5,442 nt of DNA from W11650 sp963550755. Lineage in GTDB: Bacteria > Bacillota > Clostridia > Lachnospirales > Vallitaleaceae. The stretch covers positions 1 through 5,442 of the forward strand of contig CAUVDV010000150.1 of the NCBI GenBank assembly GCA_963550755.1, written 5' to 3'. A program made the position numbers and the translations under genes. Positions 1-4,861 of this stretch are shown piece after piece. The notes below the pieces were generated by a model. It was not told the DNA's origin, made no database searches, and saw only the letters and a list, made by a program, of their open reading frames with translations. Numbering within the stretch: the stretch's first letter is position 1; each line of letters starts with the position of its first letter.

Positions 1-596
1 GCCGCTTCGTCCGTCAGCGTCACCTTCTGCTCCGCCAGCCTTGCATCCTCTGACACCGCCCGGCACAGGAGTTTTTCAATATCCGGTGCTTTCAACTTTT
101 CCAGCAAAAAAATCTGCGACCGCGAAACCAATGCTTTATTCACTTCAAAATAAGGGTTTTCCGTAGTCGCACCAATTAAAATAACCGTTCCGTCCTCAAC
201 ATAGGGTAAAAGCGCATCCTGCTGCGCTTTGTTAAAGCGATGAATTTCATCAATAAACAAAATCGTTCGCCGACCGGAAAAGGACAACTCATGCTTGGCC
301 TGATCAACGACTTCCATAATATCCTTTTTCCCGGCAACCGTCGCGTTCAGCTGCAAAAAACCGGAACGAGTCGTCCCGGCAATTACCATGGCAAGAGTTG
401 TCTTGCCTGTTCCCGGCGGCCCGTAAAAAATAATCGAGCGAATCCGGTCGGCTTTAATCGCCCTGTAAAGCAGCTTATCCTTAGCCAAAATATGCTCCTG
501 CCCCACCACCTCATCCAGTGTCCGCGGCCGCATCCGGACAGCCAAGGGCGCTTCTTTTTCCAGCGCTGCCGCTTTCATATAATCGAATAAGTCCAT
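1..596 (-). CDS. rarA: Replication-associated recombination protein A (RarA/MgsA), AAA+ ATPase, N-terminal part
   Basis: This is the first 198 codons of a RarA-type AAA+ ATPase; the rest lies beyond position 1. The reading frame starts MDLFEYMKAAALEKEAPLA and contains the family's R-P-R-T-L-D-E-V-V-G-Q-E-H entry motif (residues 23-35). Walker A is GPPGTGKT at 59-66, Walker B is ILFIDEIHRF with D116 and E117, sensor 1 is GATTENP at 142-148, and a probable arginine finger is R159 in LVSRSQIF. Family members are about 420-440 residues long, so a little under half is visible. RarA acts on stalled replication forks and single-strand gaps, alongside RecA and SSB; that role is family knowledge. The ATG at 594-596 is chosen because it gives the canonical N-terminus and follows a purine-rich stretch (AAGAGGAAAGAGAG on the minus strand). 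No frameshift is seen. The next gene upstream on the same strand is 424 bp away, so an operon link is doubtful. Confidence 0.95.
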   Translation of the reverse strand, partial: MDLFDYMKAAALEKEAPLAVRMRPRTLDEVVGQEHILAKDKLLYRAIKADRIRSIIFYGPPGTGKTTLAMVIAGTTRSGFLQLNATVAGKKDIMEVVDQAKHELSFSGRRTILFIDEIHRFNKAQQDALLPYVEDGTVILIGATTENPYFEVNKALVSRSQIFLLEKLKAPDIEKLLCRAVSEDARLAEQKVTLTDEA

Positions 597-629
597 ATTT
601 CTCTCTTTCCTCTTAAAATCCGTCTTTGC

Positions 630-660
630 CTTGTACCGCCTTCGCTTTTTTATCTGTCAA
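630..660 (-). promoter_or_regulatory. Possible weak promoter for rarA
   Basis: On the minus strand a perfect -35 box TTGACA lies at 660-655. The -10 candidates are poor: GGTACA at 637-632 with a 17-base spacer, or TACAAG at 635-630 with a 19-base spacer. The position, about 35-60 bases before the rarA start, is reasonable. The call rests mainly on the -35 match, and an activator or a different promoter further upstream is equally possible. Confidence 0.3.
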
Positions 661-713
661 GCAAAACTTTCCGCTTTTTCCTTACCCAACTTTCCCCTGT
701 TTGATACAAATAA

Positions 714-890
714 TTTTTTTAAGCAGACCGCCATGCAAAAAGCAGATCTTTCAGCCAAAGCCTGCCATTCCGGAAAGGCTGCGCCTTGCGGCGGCAAGCA
801 CGGAATACAATTTACCGTGCAGATTAGGCATCTCCCCAGAAAACAAAGCGCTCGACCGGACGATAGAGCCAAAGCCAGCCGCGCTTCCGT
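714..890. repeat. Candidate degenerate dispersed repeat, copy 1
   Basis: Positions 839-880 resemble 4762-4802. Both begin with the identical 11 bases GAAAACAAAGC, and by eye about 30 of 43 positions agree with two small gaps. In both places, upstream on the plus strand, there is a T run followed by AGACCG and then TGCA (714-737 here, 4735-4753 there). The distance between these two blocks is about 100 bp longer here, so the other copy would have an internal deletion. The similarity is modest and was found by eye. The element could be an old intergenic repeat, but chance similarity of GC-rich spacer DNA is not excluded. Confidence 0.3.
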
Positions 891-1020
891 GCAAAAAGCG
901 GAACATTCGGCATCTCGTTTACCAAGCACTGGGATCGCCCGCGCCAAAAGTTTGCTTTTCCGCGATATATTTTATTTGACGACCGCATGCCTATGAAAAA
1001 CAAGCCCGCAAGCAAAACGT

Positions 1021-1998
1021 TTATTTTATTACAATCTCTTCCGGCTGCTTGCCCTGCTGCAAAGCCAAAAATTCCTCATAGCAAAGTCCGGTTTGATACA
1101 AATAATCAGCCAGCGGCCCGCCCAAATAGCGGATATGCCACGGCTCATAGCTATATCCGGTAATATTGTCCTTGCCCTCGGGATAGCGAATGACAAAGCC
1201 GTAGCGATGTGCATTTTCCGCCAGCCATTTGCCCTCTTTGGTTTGGCCGTATTTTTCTATCAAATCAAAACCCACACTGGCCGAGCTGACGTCCATGCAC
1301 AGGCCGGTATGATGTTCGCTGTAGCCGGGCTTGGAACTGTACCGGTTGGCCATCTCTAAGCCCTGCCGTTCGACATTGCTTTTATATAAAATCTTTTGAT
1401 AAGCAATCGTCCGATAGCCGGAAACGGTTTGAATGTCCAGCCCCTCATTTTTGGCTGCCGCAATCAGCTCGTCGATCGCATCGGCCGCCACTTTACAGAG
1501 TTTTCTGCGGCTTTGGTTGCCGGCGTGCTTGGACTGCGGGTCAACCAGCTCAATCGGCTCAAAATCCTCGGGAAAATAATTGGCTTTATTGGCCAGCACA
1601 AATAAGCTGTTGACATCCTCAATTTGCTTGGGGTCGTTTACGTCAAAATGAAACGCCGCAAAATCAACCTCTTTCAGGGCTTCTTCCAGCTCCGGCGACC
1701 AGGCAACTCCGGTATATTCCAGCATTTCCTTAGACTGACGGCTGGACGTGGCCGGCTGGGCGTCTTGTCCCTCTTGAGGCGCGGTATCCGGCTGTTTCCC
1801 GTTTTCCTGCCCATTGTCAGCATCCGGCTGCGGATTATCTTTTTGCTCCGGCTGTACGCTTGGCTGCTCCGCCTGTGTTTTATTTTCCGCCGGGACATTC
1901 GAGTCCGTTTGTTTGGCGGAATCTCCCGACTGGCAGGCCGCCAGCAATAGGCAGGCCGCCAAAGCTAAAATATATATTTTTCTTCCTGTTTGCTTCAT
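1021..1998 (-). CDS. VanY-family (M15B) D-alanyl-D-alanine carboxypeptidase, lipoprotein
   Basis: The 325-residue protein is predicted to be a membrane-anchored zinc carboxypeptidase that removes the terminal D-alanine of peptidoglycan stem peptides outside the cell. Residues 1-21 form a signal peptide (basic start, then ILALAACLLLAA) ending in a lipobox L-A-A-C with lipidated Cys22. Residues 23-90 are a low-complexity linker rich in Gln, Pro, Glu, Asp and Asn. The catalytic domain covers roughly 125-310. It has SGYRT at 193-197, then the zinc motif SEHHTGLCMD with ligands H229 and D236, then GFVIRYPEGK at 267-276. It ends with EPWH, giving catalytic E285 and zinc ligand H288. The full M15B residue set is present, so activity is likely. 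The ATG at 1996-1998 follows GAGGG at a 5-base spacing. No vanA/vanB-type ligase or two-component genes adjoin, so a housekeeping wall-trimming role is more likely than glycopeptide resistance; that is inference. Confidence 0.93.
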   Translation of the reverse strand: MKQTGRKIYILALAACLLLAACQSGDSAKQTDSNVPAENKTQAEQPSVQPEQKDNPQPDADNGQENGKQPDTAPQEGQDAQPATSSRQSKEMLEYTGVAWSPELEEALKEVDFAAFHFDVNDPKQIEDVNSLFVLANKANYFPEDFEPIELVDPQSKHAGNQSRRKLCKVAADAIDELIAAAKNEGLDIQTVSGYRTIAYQKILYKSNVERQGLEMANRYSSKPGYSEHHTGLCMDVSSASVGFDLIEKYGQTKEGKWLAENAHRYGFVIRYPEGKDNITGYSYEPWHIRYLGGPLADYLYQTGLCYEEFLALQQGKQPEEIVIK

Positions 1999-2042
1999 TT
2001 GTTCCCTCTTTTCTGACCTCAGTTTTTAGCTTTCTATTTCTC

Positions 2043-2083
2043 AAAAAATGATAAATCCTTTTGCCGAAGCCCAAAGACTTATC
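2043..2083 (-). terminator. Terminator-like hairpin in the carboxypeptidase leader (possible attenuator)
   Basis: On the minus strand, bases 2083-2050 fold into one 34-base hairpin. There is an outer stem of 11 pairs (two of them G-U), a symmetric 2x2 GG/AA internal loop, two G-C pairs, and a closed UUCG tetraloop. One base later comes a run of six T (2048-2043), the arrangement of an intrinsic terminator. It lies between the mapped promoter (2132-2104) and the start codon at 1998, so it could abort transcripts after about 50 nucleotides. I see no obvious alternative antiterminator fold. A role as an RNA-stabilising 5' hairpin is the main alternative. On the plus strand the stem is followed only by CCGTTTTT. 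Confidence 0.6.
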
Positions 2084-2103
2084 CCGTTTTTGATATTTGT
2101 ACC

Positions 2104-2132
2104 ATTATAATGTTTTTCGCCCAGAAAGTCAA
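2104..2132 (-). promoter_or_regulatory. Sigma-A promoter of the carboxypeptidase gene
   Basis: On the minus strand, TTGACT (2132-2127) and a perfect TATAAT (2109-2104) are separated by exactly 17 bases. Transcription would start near 2097, leaving a 5' leader of about 98 nucleotides that contains the hairpin at 2050-2083. It is divergent from the antitoxin promoter, with about 150 bp between the two -35 boxes. Confidence 0.85.
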
Positions 2133-2268
2133 CGACGGTAAAATCAAAGAGGTCTAACTAACAACCAGCAAATATGGCAATAACTTGCTTTTAGGCAAAT
2201 AAACCGTCCTAAAGCGCATGAAATCTGTAAATGGTAAACTAAAGCTCAGTATGAACAAAACAAACCGC

Positions 2269-2304
2269 AAACAAATTTATTGACGCTGTAAACAAATTTG
2301 TATA
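2269..2304 (+). promoter_or_regulatory. Probable autoregulatory operator of the antitoxin gene
   Basis: The ten bases AAACAAATTT occur twice, at 2269-2278 and 2290-2299. The 21-base spacing is two helical turns, placing both on the same DNA face. The second copy is part of the perfect palindrome ACAAATTTGT (2292-2301) in the spacer between the -35 and -10 boxes, with outer TA/TA symmetry at 2289-2290 and 2303-2304. Ribbon-helix-helix antitoxins of this family usually bind short repeats over their own promoter, which fits, but binding itself is inference. Confidence 0.55.
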
Positions 2305-2308
2305 TAAT
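2280..2308 (+). promoter_or_regulatory. Sigma-A promoter of the antitoxin-peptidase transcript
   Basis: TTGACG (2280-2285) and a perfect TATAAT (2303-2308) have a 17-base spacer. The antitoxin ribosome binding site AAAGGAG follows at 2317-2323, eight bases before the ATG. Transcription would start near 2315, giving a very short leader. No other convincing promoter is seen before the aminopeptidase gene, so this one probably serves both. Confidence 0.85.
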
Positions 2309-2331
2309 CTTATTGGAAAGGAGTTGAGCTT

Positions 2332-2592
2332 ATGGCGCAGACCAGTATAAATATTCGGATGGATGAGGAACTAAAAAAGCAGTTTGACGCATTTTGTACT
2401 GAAATTGGAATGAATATGACCACCGCATTTTGTGTATTTGCAAGAAAAGCGGTCAGGGAAAGAAGAATACCGTTTGAAATCTCGGCCGACCCTTTTTATT
2501 CCGAAACAAATACGGCAAGATTAAGAGAGTCTATCCGACAAGTGGAAACCGGAGAAAAGTCTTTAACCGAACATAAATTGATTGAGGTGTAA
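2332..2592 (+). CDS. RelB/DinJ-family antitoxin (orphan)
   Basis: The 86-residue protein matches the RelB/DinJ antitoxin type. Residues 3-45 form the ribbon-helix-helix DNA-binding part: the strand TSINIRMDEELKKQFDAFC, then the helix IGMNMTTAFCVFARKAVRE. A short link IPFEI follows, and then a polar C-terminal tail (about 55-86) that would normally wrap the toxin. In the family such proteins neutralise an mRNA-cleaving toxin of the RelE/YoeB/YafQ fold and repress their own operon. The ATG follows AAAGGAG at eight bases. The frame is intact, but the partner gene directly downstream is reduced to 13 codons, so the antitoxin has no toxin here. It may act only as an autorepressor, counter a toxin elsewhere, or be decaying. 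The gene is visibly more AT-rich than the following peptidase gene, compatible with horizontal origin. Confidence 0.9.
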   Translation: MAQTSINIRMDEELKKQFDAFCTEIGMNMTTAFCVFARKAVRERRIPFEISADPFYSETNTARLRESIRQVETGEKSLTEHKLIEV

Positions 2593-2596
2593 GTTT

Positions 2597-2638
2597 ATGC
2601 AAAAAATTTGGAGTGCAGAAGCTCGGGAAGATGAATAG
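2597..2638 (+). pseudogene. yoeB: Remnant of a YoeB-type toxin gene (first 13 codons)
   Basis: Four bases after the antitoxin stop codon, an ATG opens the frame MQKIWSAEAREDE and closes at TAG (2636-2638). YoeB/Txe toxins characteristically begin M-x-K-I-W-S-x-E-A-W-E-D-Y-L-Y-W, and their genes directly follow RelB/DinJ-type antitoxins. The match through the E-D pair is therefore a strong sign that this is the 5' end of such a gene. Everything after codon 12 or 13 is gone, including the catalytic C-terminal part of a protein normally about 85 residues long. I find no other piece of it in the window. The TAG overlaps the AGGAGG ribosome binding site of the next gene, which suggests a deletion joined the toxin start to the peptidase upstream region. 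Ala replaces the usual Asp or Glu and Arg the usual Trp, so the fragment has also drifted. Confidence 0.75.
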
Positions 2639-2650
2639 GAGGAAAATAAC

Positions 2651-3730
2651 ATGTACCAACAAAGAATGAACAATGTTTTAGCCAAAATGCGGGAGCAAAA
2701 CCTAACTCAGCTTTTAATCAGCGAACCGTCATCGGTCTTTTACCTAACAGGGGTGCGGATTGAGCCGGGCGAGCGTTTCATGGGGCTTTTGCTGCGGACG
2801 GAAAAAGCACCGGTCTTTTTTATCCACCGTCTATTTCCGGTTACGCCGCAGGGGATTGCCGTCGTTGGCTTTGCCGATGCCGATGATTATTTGGGCTTTG
2901 TCGCCCAGGAAACCGATCCGCAAAAGCCGCTGGGCATTGATAAGCATTTATTCGCCGGATTTTTAATTGGTTTAATGGAAAGAAAAGCCGCTGCCGCCTA
3001 TGTCAACGGCTCGCCCTGCGTGGATCTTGTTCGGGCAATCAAGACGGCGGACGAACTGCAAAAGCTGCGGATCGCCTCGGAGTTAAATGACAAGACCATG
3101 GAAATTGCCAAAAACTCGCTTCAGATCGGCATGACTGAAAAGGAACTGGAGCAAATCATTTTGCAGACTTATCAGGACTTAGGCGCGGATGACATCAGCT
3201 TTCCGCCGATTGTGGCCTTTCAGGAAAACGCCGCCGACCCGCATCACGAAAACAGCAGCCGCCGCCTGAAAGCCGGCGATATGGTACTGTTGGATATTGG
3301 CTGCAAAAAAGACGAATACTGCTCGGATATGACCCGCACCTTTTTTACCAAGGAACCGACTGCCGATGAAAGACGGGTCTATGAACTGGTGCGGCAGGCC
3401 AATGCCGCCGCCGAAGATTATATCCGGCCCGGTATGCGGCTGTGCGACATTGACGAGGCGGCGCGTTCCGTTATCCGTGCAGGCGGTCATGACCGTGAGT
3501 TTACCCACCGGCTCGGTCACTTTATCGGTATGGACACGCATGAATACGGCGATGTTTCCGCCGCTTATGACTGGGCCGTTCAGCCCGGCATGGTCTTTTC
3601 GGTTGAGCCCGGAATTTATATTGCCGGCCGATTCGGCGTGCGGATTGAAGACTTGGTGATCGTTACGGAAAGCGGCTGCGAGGTCATTAACCATGTGCCG
3701 AAAGAAATTACGATCGTTCCTTTAAATTAA
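2651..3730 (+). CDS. M24-family metallopeptidase, Xaa-Pro aminopeptidase/dipeptidase type
   Basis: The 359-residue protein has an N-terminal creatinase-like domain (about 1-130) and a C-terminal pita-bread peptidase domain (about 137-355), the usual size and layout for cytoplasmic proline peptidases that release the residue before proline. All five metal ligands are present: D215 in LLDIG, D226 in SDMTRTFF, H290 in HRLGHFIGMDTHE, E319 in SVEPGIYI, and E333 in GVRIEDLV. The substrate-side histidine region DPHHENSSRRLKAGD sits at 196-210. The ATG at 2651 follows a perfect AGGAGG (2637-2642) at eight bases. There is no signal peptide, so it acts in the cytosol, probably in peptide turnover. Sequence alone does not separate aminopeptidase P from prolidase. 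It lies 58 bp behind the antitoxin gene with no promoter of its own that I can see, so it is probably transcribed from the antitoxin promoter and possibly coupled to the toxin remnant. Confidence 0.93.
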   Translation: MYQQRMNNVLAKMREQNLTQLLISEPSSVFYLTGVRIEPGERFMGLLLRTEKAPVFFIHRLFPVTPQGIAVVGFADADDYLGFVAQETDPQKPLGIDKHLFAGFLIGLMERKAAAAYVNGSPCVDLVRAIKTADELQKLRIASELNDKTMEIAKNSLQIGMTEKELEQIILQTYQDLGADDISFPPIVAFQENAADPHHENSSRRLKAGDMVLLDIGCKKDEYCSDMTRTFFTKEPTADERRVYELVRQANAAAEDYIRPGMRLCDIDEAARSVIRAGGHDREFTHRLGHFIGMDTHEYGDVSAAYDWAVQPGMVFSVEPGIYIAGRFGVRIEDLVIVTESGCEVINHVPKEITIVPLN

Positions 3731-3775
3731 GGCGGCTTTTTCGATTAAAAAGACATTTCTTTTGGCAAAACAGAT

Positions 3776-3826
3776 GTGATATTCAGCGTAAAGGTCTTCC
3801 TTTTTTAGGCTTTATGCTTATATCAC
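3776..3826. repeat. Imperfect inverted repeat (two-part stem-loop)
   Basis: The outer stem GTGATAT (3776-3782) pairs perfectly with ATATCAC (3820-3826). After a small asymmetric internal loop, AGCGTAAAG (3785-3793) pairs with CTTTATGCT (3810-3818) through one G-U pair. A further CCT/AGG at 3799-3801 and 3807-3809 closes a T-rich tip. On the plus strand only TTTGGG follows, so it is a poor terminator. It lies 46 bases after the aminopeptidase stop codon and may protect the 3' end of the transcript. Confidence 0.5.
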
Positions 3827-3875
3827 TTTGGGCGGCATATTATTATTCATGCTTAGATTTTCCGCCGCAGCTTAA

Positions 3876-3950
3876 TTAAAAAAATAAAAAACGATAACAA
3901 GCCGCCGGCGTCAAAGAAAAATATTGATGCCGGCGGCAGTTATTTTTATC
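3876..3950. terminator. Bidirectional intrinsic terminator between the aminopeptidase gene and pyrI
   Basis: A 13 bp stem pairs GCCGCCGGCGTCA (3901-3913) with TGATGCCGGCGGC (3925-3937) through one G-U pair, with an 11-base A/T-rich loop. The flanking CGATAAC and GTTAT...ATCG can extend the stem. On the plus strand it is followed by a moderate T stretch (TTATTTTTA). On the minus strand the extended stem runs straight into a T-rich tract (complement of the A runs at 3876-3890), so it is the stronger terminator for the pyrBI transcript and a weaker one for the aminopeptidase transcript. Confidence 0.85.
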
Positions 3951-4017
3951 GTCTGAACCCGAAATATTTTGCAGCGGTAAGCGCATTGCCTTCATGCTTC
4001 AGCCAAATTGTCATTTT

Positions 4018-4059
4018 AAGGCGGCAGTTCACAGAAGGCCCTAATTCTGTTTACGCCTT
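4018..4059. repeat. Nested inverted repeat downstream of pyrI
   Basis: The outer arms AAGGCG (4018-4023) and CGCCTT (4054-4059) enclose inner arms ACAGAA (4031-4036) and TTCTGT (4045-4050), with an eight-base loop. On the plus strand it is followed by GCCTTTTTATCAGGCTTTTT, a second small hairpin with a T run. No strong T run follows on the minus strand. Function is unknown. Confidence 0.4.
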
Positions 4060-4144
4060 GCCTTTTTATCAGGCTTTTTGTTTGGCAGATTACCCGCCCG
4101 CGCAAAAATGCCCCTACTTTGACAGCAAAAAGTTAAATAAATAA

Positions 4145-4567
4145 CTATTTGCCGGTATGCTCCGCGTCGCAGTAGGCGCAGCGGTACACTTTTTTCTCCG
4201 GATCAGCCAACCAAAAGGTCTGAACAATTTCCTGCTCAACCGAAGTAATGCAGCGCGGGTTTTTGCAGGAAATGACGTTTTTCAGCTGCGCCGGCAGGGA
4301 TAAATGCACCTTGCTTTCCAGCCGGCCGTTTTTAATCCGGTTAACGGTAATATTGCTGTCAATATAACCAAGAATATCAAAATCCAAAGGAATATCCTCA
4401 TCAATCTTAATAATATCCTTTTTTCCGTATTTGGTACTGTTAACATGCTGAATAACCGCCACCGTGCAGGTCAGCTTATCCAGCCCCAATAATTTATAAA
4501 TCCGCATACTCAGCCCCGCCCTGATATGATCGAGCACAATTCCGTTATTTACGCCGTCTACGTTCAT
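4145..4567 (-). CDS. pyrI: Aspartate carbamoyltransferase regulatory chain
   Basis: The 140-residue PyrI protein binds the PyrB catalytic trimers and makes aspartate carbamoyltransferase respond to nucleotides (CTP and ATP in well-studied enzymes). The N-terminal allosteric domain begins MNVDGVNNGIVLDHI and continues through GLSMRIYKLLGLDK and the nucleotide-site region near KYGKKDIIKID. The C-terminal zinc domain has four Cys ligands at C101, C106, C130 and C133. Their spacing, C-x4-C-x23-C-x2-C, is exactly that of the family. The length is close to the usual 140-155. The ATG at 4565-4567 is chosen because a perfect AGGAGGT (4578-4572) precedes it by four bases. A longer in-frame start (TTG at 4624) would add 19 residues unrelated to PyrI and translate a hairpin. 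It follows pyrB on the same strand, but across an unusually long 294 bp gap. A strong terminator lies downstream. Confidence 0.96.
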   Translation of the reverse strand: MNVDGVNNGIVLDHIRAGLSMRIYKLLGLDKLTCTVAVIQHVNSTKYGKKDIIKIDEDIPLDFDILGYIDSNITVNRIKNGRLESKVHLSLPAQLKNVISCKNPRCITSVEQEIVQTFWLADPEKKVYRCAYCDAEHTGK

Positions 4568-4597
4568 AATTACCTCCTGATTTTTTATATGATGTAA

Positions 4598-4664
4598 GAA
4601 TTGCCGGCGGTATCGCCAAAGCAATTCTGGATCATGGCGTCAAAGATTTTTGATGCCGCATGAT
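4598..4664. repeat. Tandem stem-loops in the pyrB-pyrI gap
   Basis: Two hairpins stand side by side. The first has arms GAATTGC (4598-4604) and GCAATTC (4621-4627) with an inner stem GGCG/CGCC (4606-4609 and 4614-4617). The second has arms ATCATGGCGTCA (4631-4642) and TGATGCC plus ATGAT (4651-4657, 4660-4664), with one G-U pair and a two-base bulge. Neither has a T run after it on the minus strand, so they do not look like terminators. The core of the second, GGCGTCAAAGA with TGATGCC, also occurs in the terminator at 3907-3931, suggesting a shared mobile palindrome. They end about 20 bases before the pyrI ribosome binding site in the transcript. Confidence 0.6.
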
Positions 4665-4734
4665 ATGCTATAAGTGTCAAATGTTTTTACCAGCCGCCTC
4701 TTTCCTAAGCTTTTCCATGTTCCGCCAAATTAAC

Positions 4735-4810
4735 CTTTTTTAGACCGGCTGCACCCGCGCGGAAAACAAAGCTTTCGGCCGGGTACATGGGCAAAGCCGC
4801 CGGCAGGCGC
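4735..4810. repeat. Candidate degenerate dispersed repeat, copy 2
   Basis: Positions 4762-4802 resemble 839-880 in the gap upstream of rarA, sharing the exact start GAAAACAAAGC and then TCG, CCGG and AAAGCC in the same order. A T run plus AGACCG...TGCA (4735-4753) matches a similar block at 714-737. Compared with that copy, about 100 bp are missing between the two blocks. It lies in the pyrB-pyrI gap shortly after the pyrB stop codon. The open frame that crosses it (4740-4922 minus) overlaps the end of pyrB and is not a gene. Confidence 0.3.
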
Positions 4811-4861
4811 CTCCCATTGGATATTGGCGCTCGTGGCTACTCGCGTCTGCCGAAGCAGGAT

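Larger units (their letters stand above)
597..1020. other. Long intergenic region with no credible gene
   Basis: This 424 bp gap lies between the carboxypeptidase gene and rarA. Open frames exist on both strands (for example 657-947 minus and 631-996 plus), but they overlap one another. They are rich in Cys, Arg and Ala in the way of read-through from GC-rich noncoding DNA, and lack convincing start sites and recognisable domains. The region holds small hairpins: a 5 bp stem at 785-798 with loop GGCG, and a 6 bp stem GCACGG/CCGTGC at 798-803 and 815-820. It also holds a segment resembling sequence in the pyrB-pyrI gap. I see no clear terminator for the carboxypeptidase gene at its 3' end. Confidence 0.6.
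3731..4144. other. Convergent intergenic region, rich in inverted repeats
   Basis: This 414 bp gap lies between the ends of the aminopeptidase gene and pyrI. I find no credible gene in it. It contains a long imperfect hairpin at 3776-3826, a bidirectional terminator around 3901-3937, a nested hairpin at 4018-4059, and a weak 4 bp hairpin GCCT/AGGC near 4060-4074 followed by a T run. An A/T-only hairpin directly behind the aminopeptidase stop (CTTTTT/AAAAAG, 3736-3752) is too weak to call. Confidence 0.7.
4568..4861. other. Long pyrB-pyrI intergenic spacer
   Basis: In most pyrBI operons the two genes are separated by few bases. Here 294 bp intervene, without a plausible gene. The spacer contains a candidate degenerate repeat near the pyrB end (4735-4810), two stem-loops (4598-4664) and the pyrI ribosome binding site (4572-4578). 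On the minus strand a TTGACA (4680-4675) is present, but no matching -10 lies at normal spacing. A separate pyrI promoter is therefore not supported, and read-through from pyrB is the simpler reading. Confidence 0.75.

Noticed and set aside
657..947. Minus-strand open frame of 96 codons, and overlapping plus-strand frames at 626-996
   Set aside because: Several frames overlap on both strands, with Cys/Arg/Ala-rich content, no domain and no convincing ribosome binding site. They are better explained as read-through of GC-rich noncoding DNA.
1021..1998. Vancomycin-resistance vanY in a resistance cluster
   Set aside because: The enzyme family fits, but no ligase, dehydrogenase or VanRS-type genes lie nearby. 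The neighbours are rarA and an antitoxin, and housekeeping members of M15B are common.
3179..3694. Long minus-strand frame (171 codons) opposite the aminopeptidase gene
   Set aside because: It is a shadow of a strongly recognised M24 gene with all metal ligands; the antisense product resembles nothing and has no ribosome binding site.
4145..4624. Longer pyrI start at the TTG at 4622-4624
   Set aside because: It adds 19 residues not found in PyrI and translates a hairpin arm, while the ATG at 4567 has a perfect AGGAGGT and the canonical N-terminus.
4631..4680. Promoter for pyrI from TTGACA at 4680-4675
   Set aside because: No acceptable -10 hexamer lies 16-18 bases downstream on the minus strand; TATAGC follows after only three bases.
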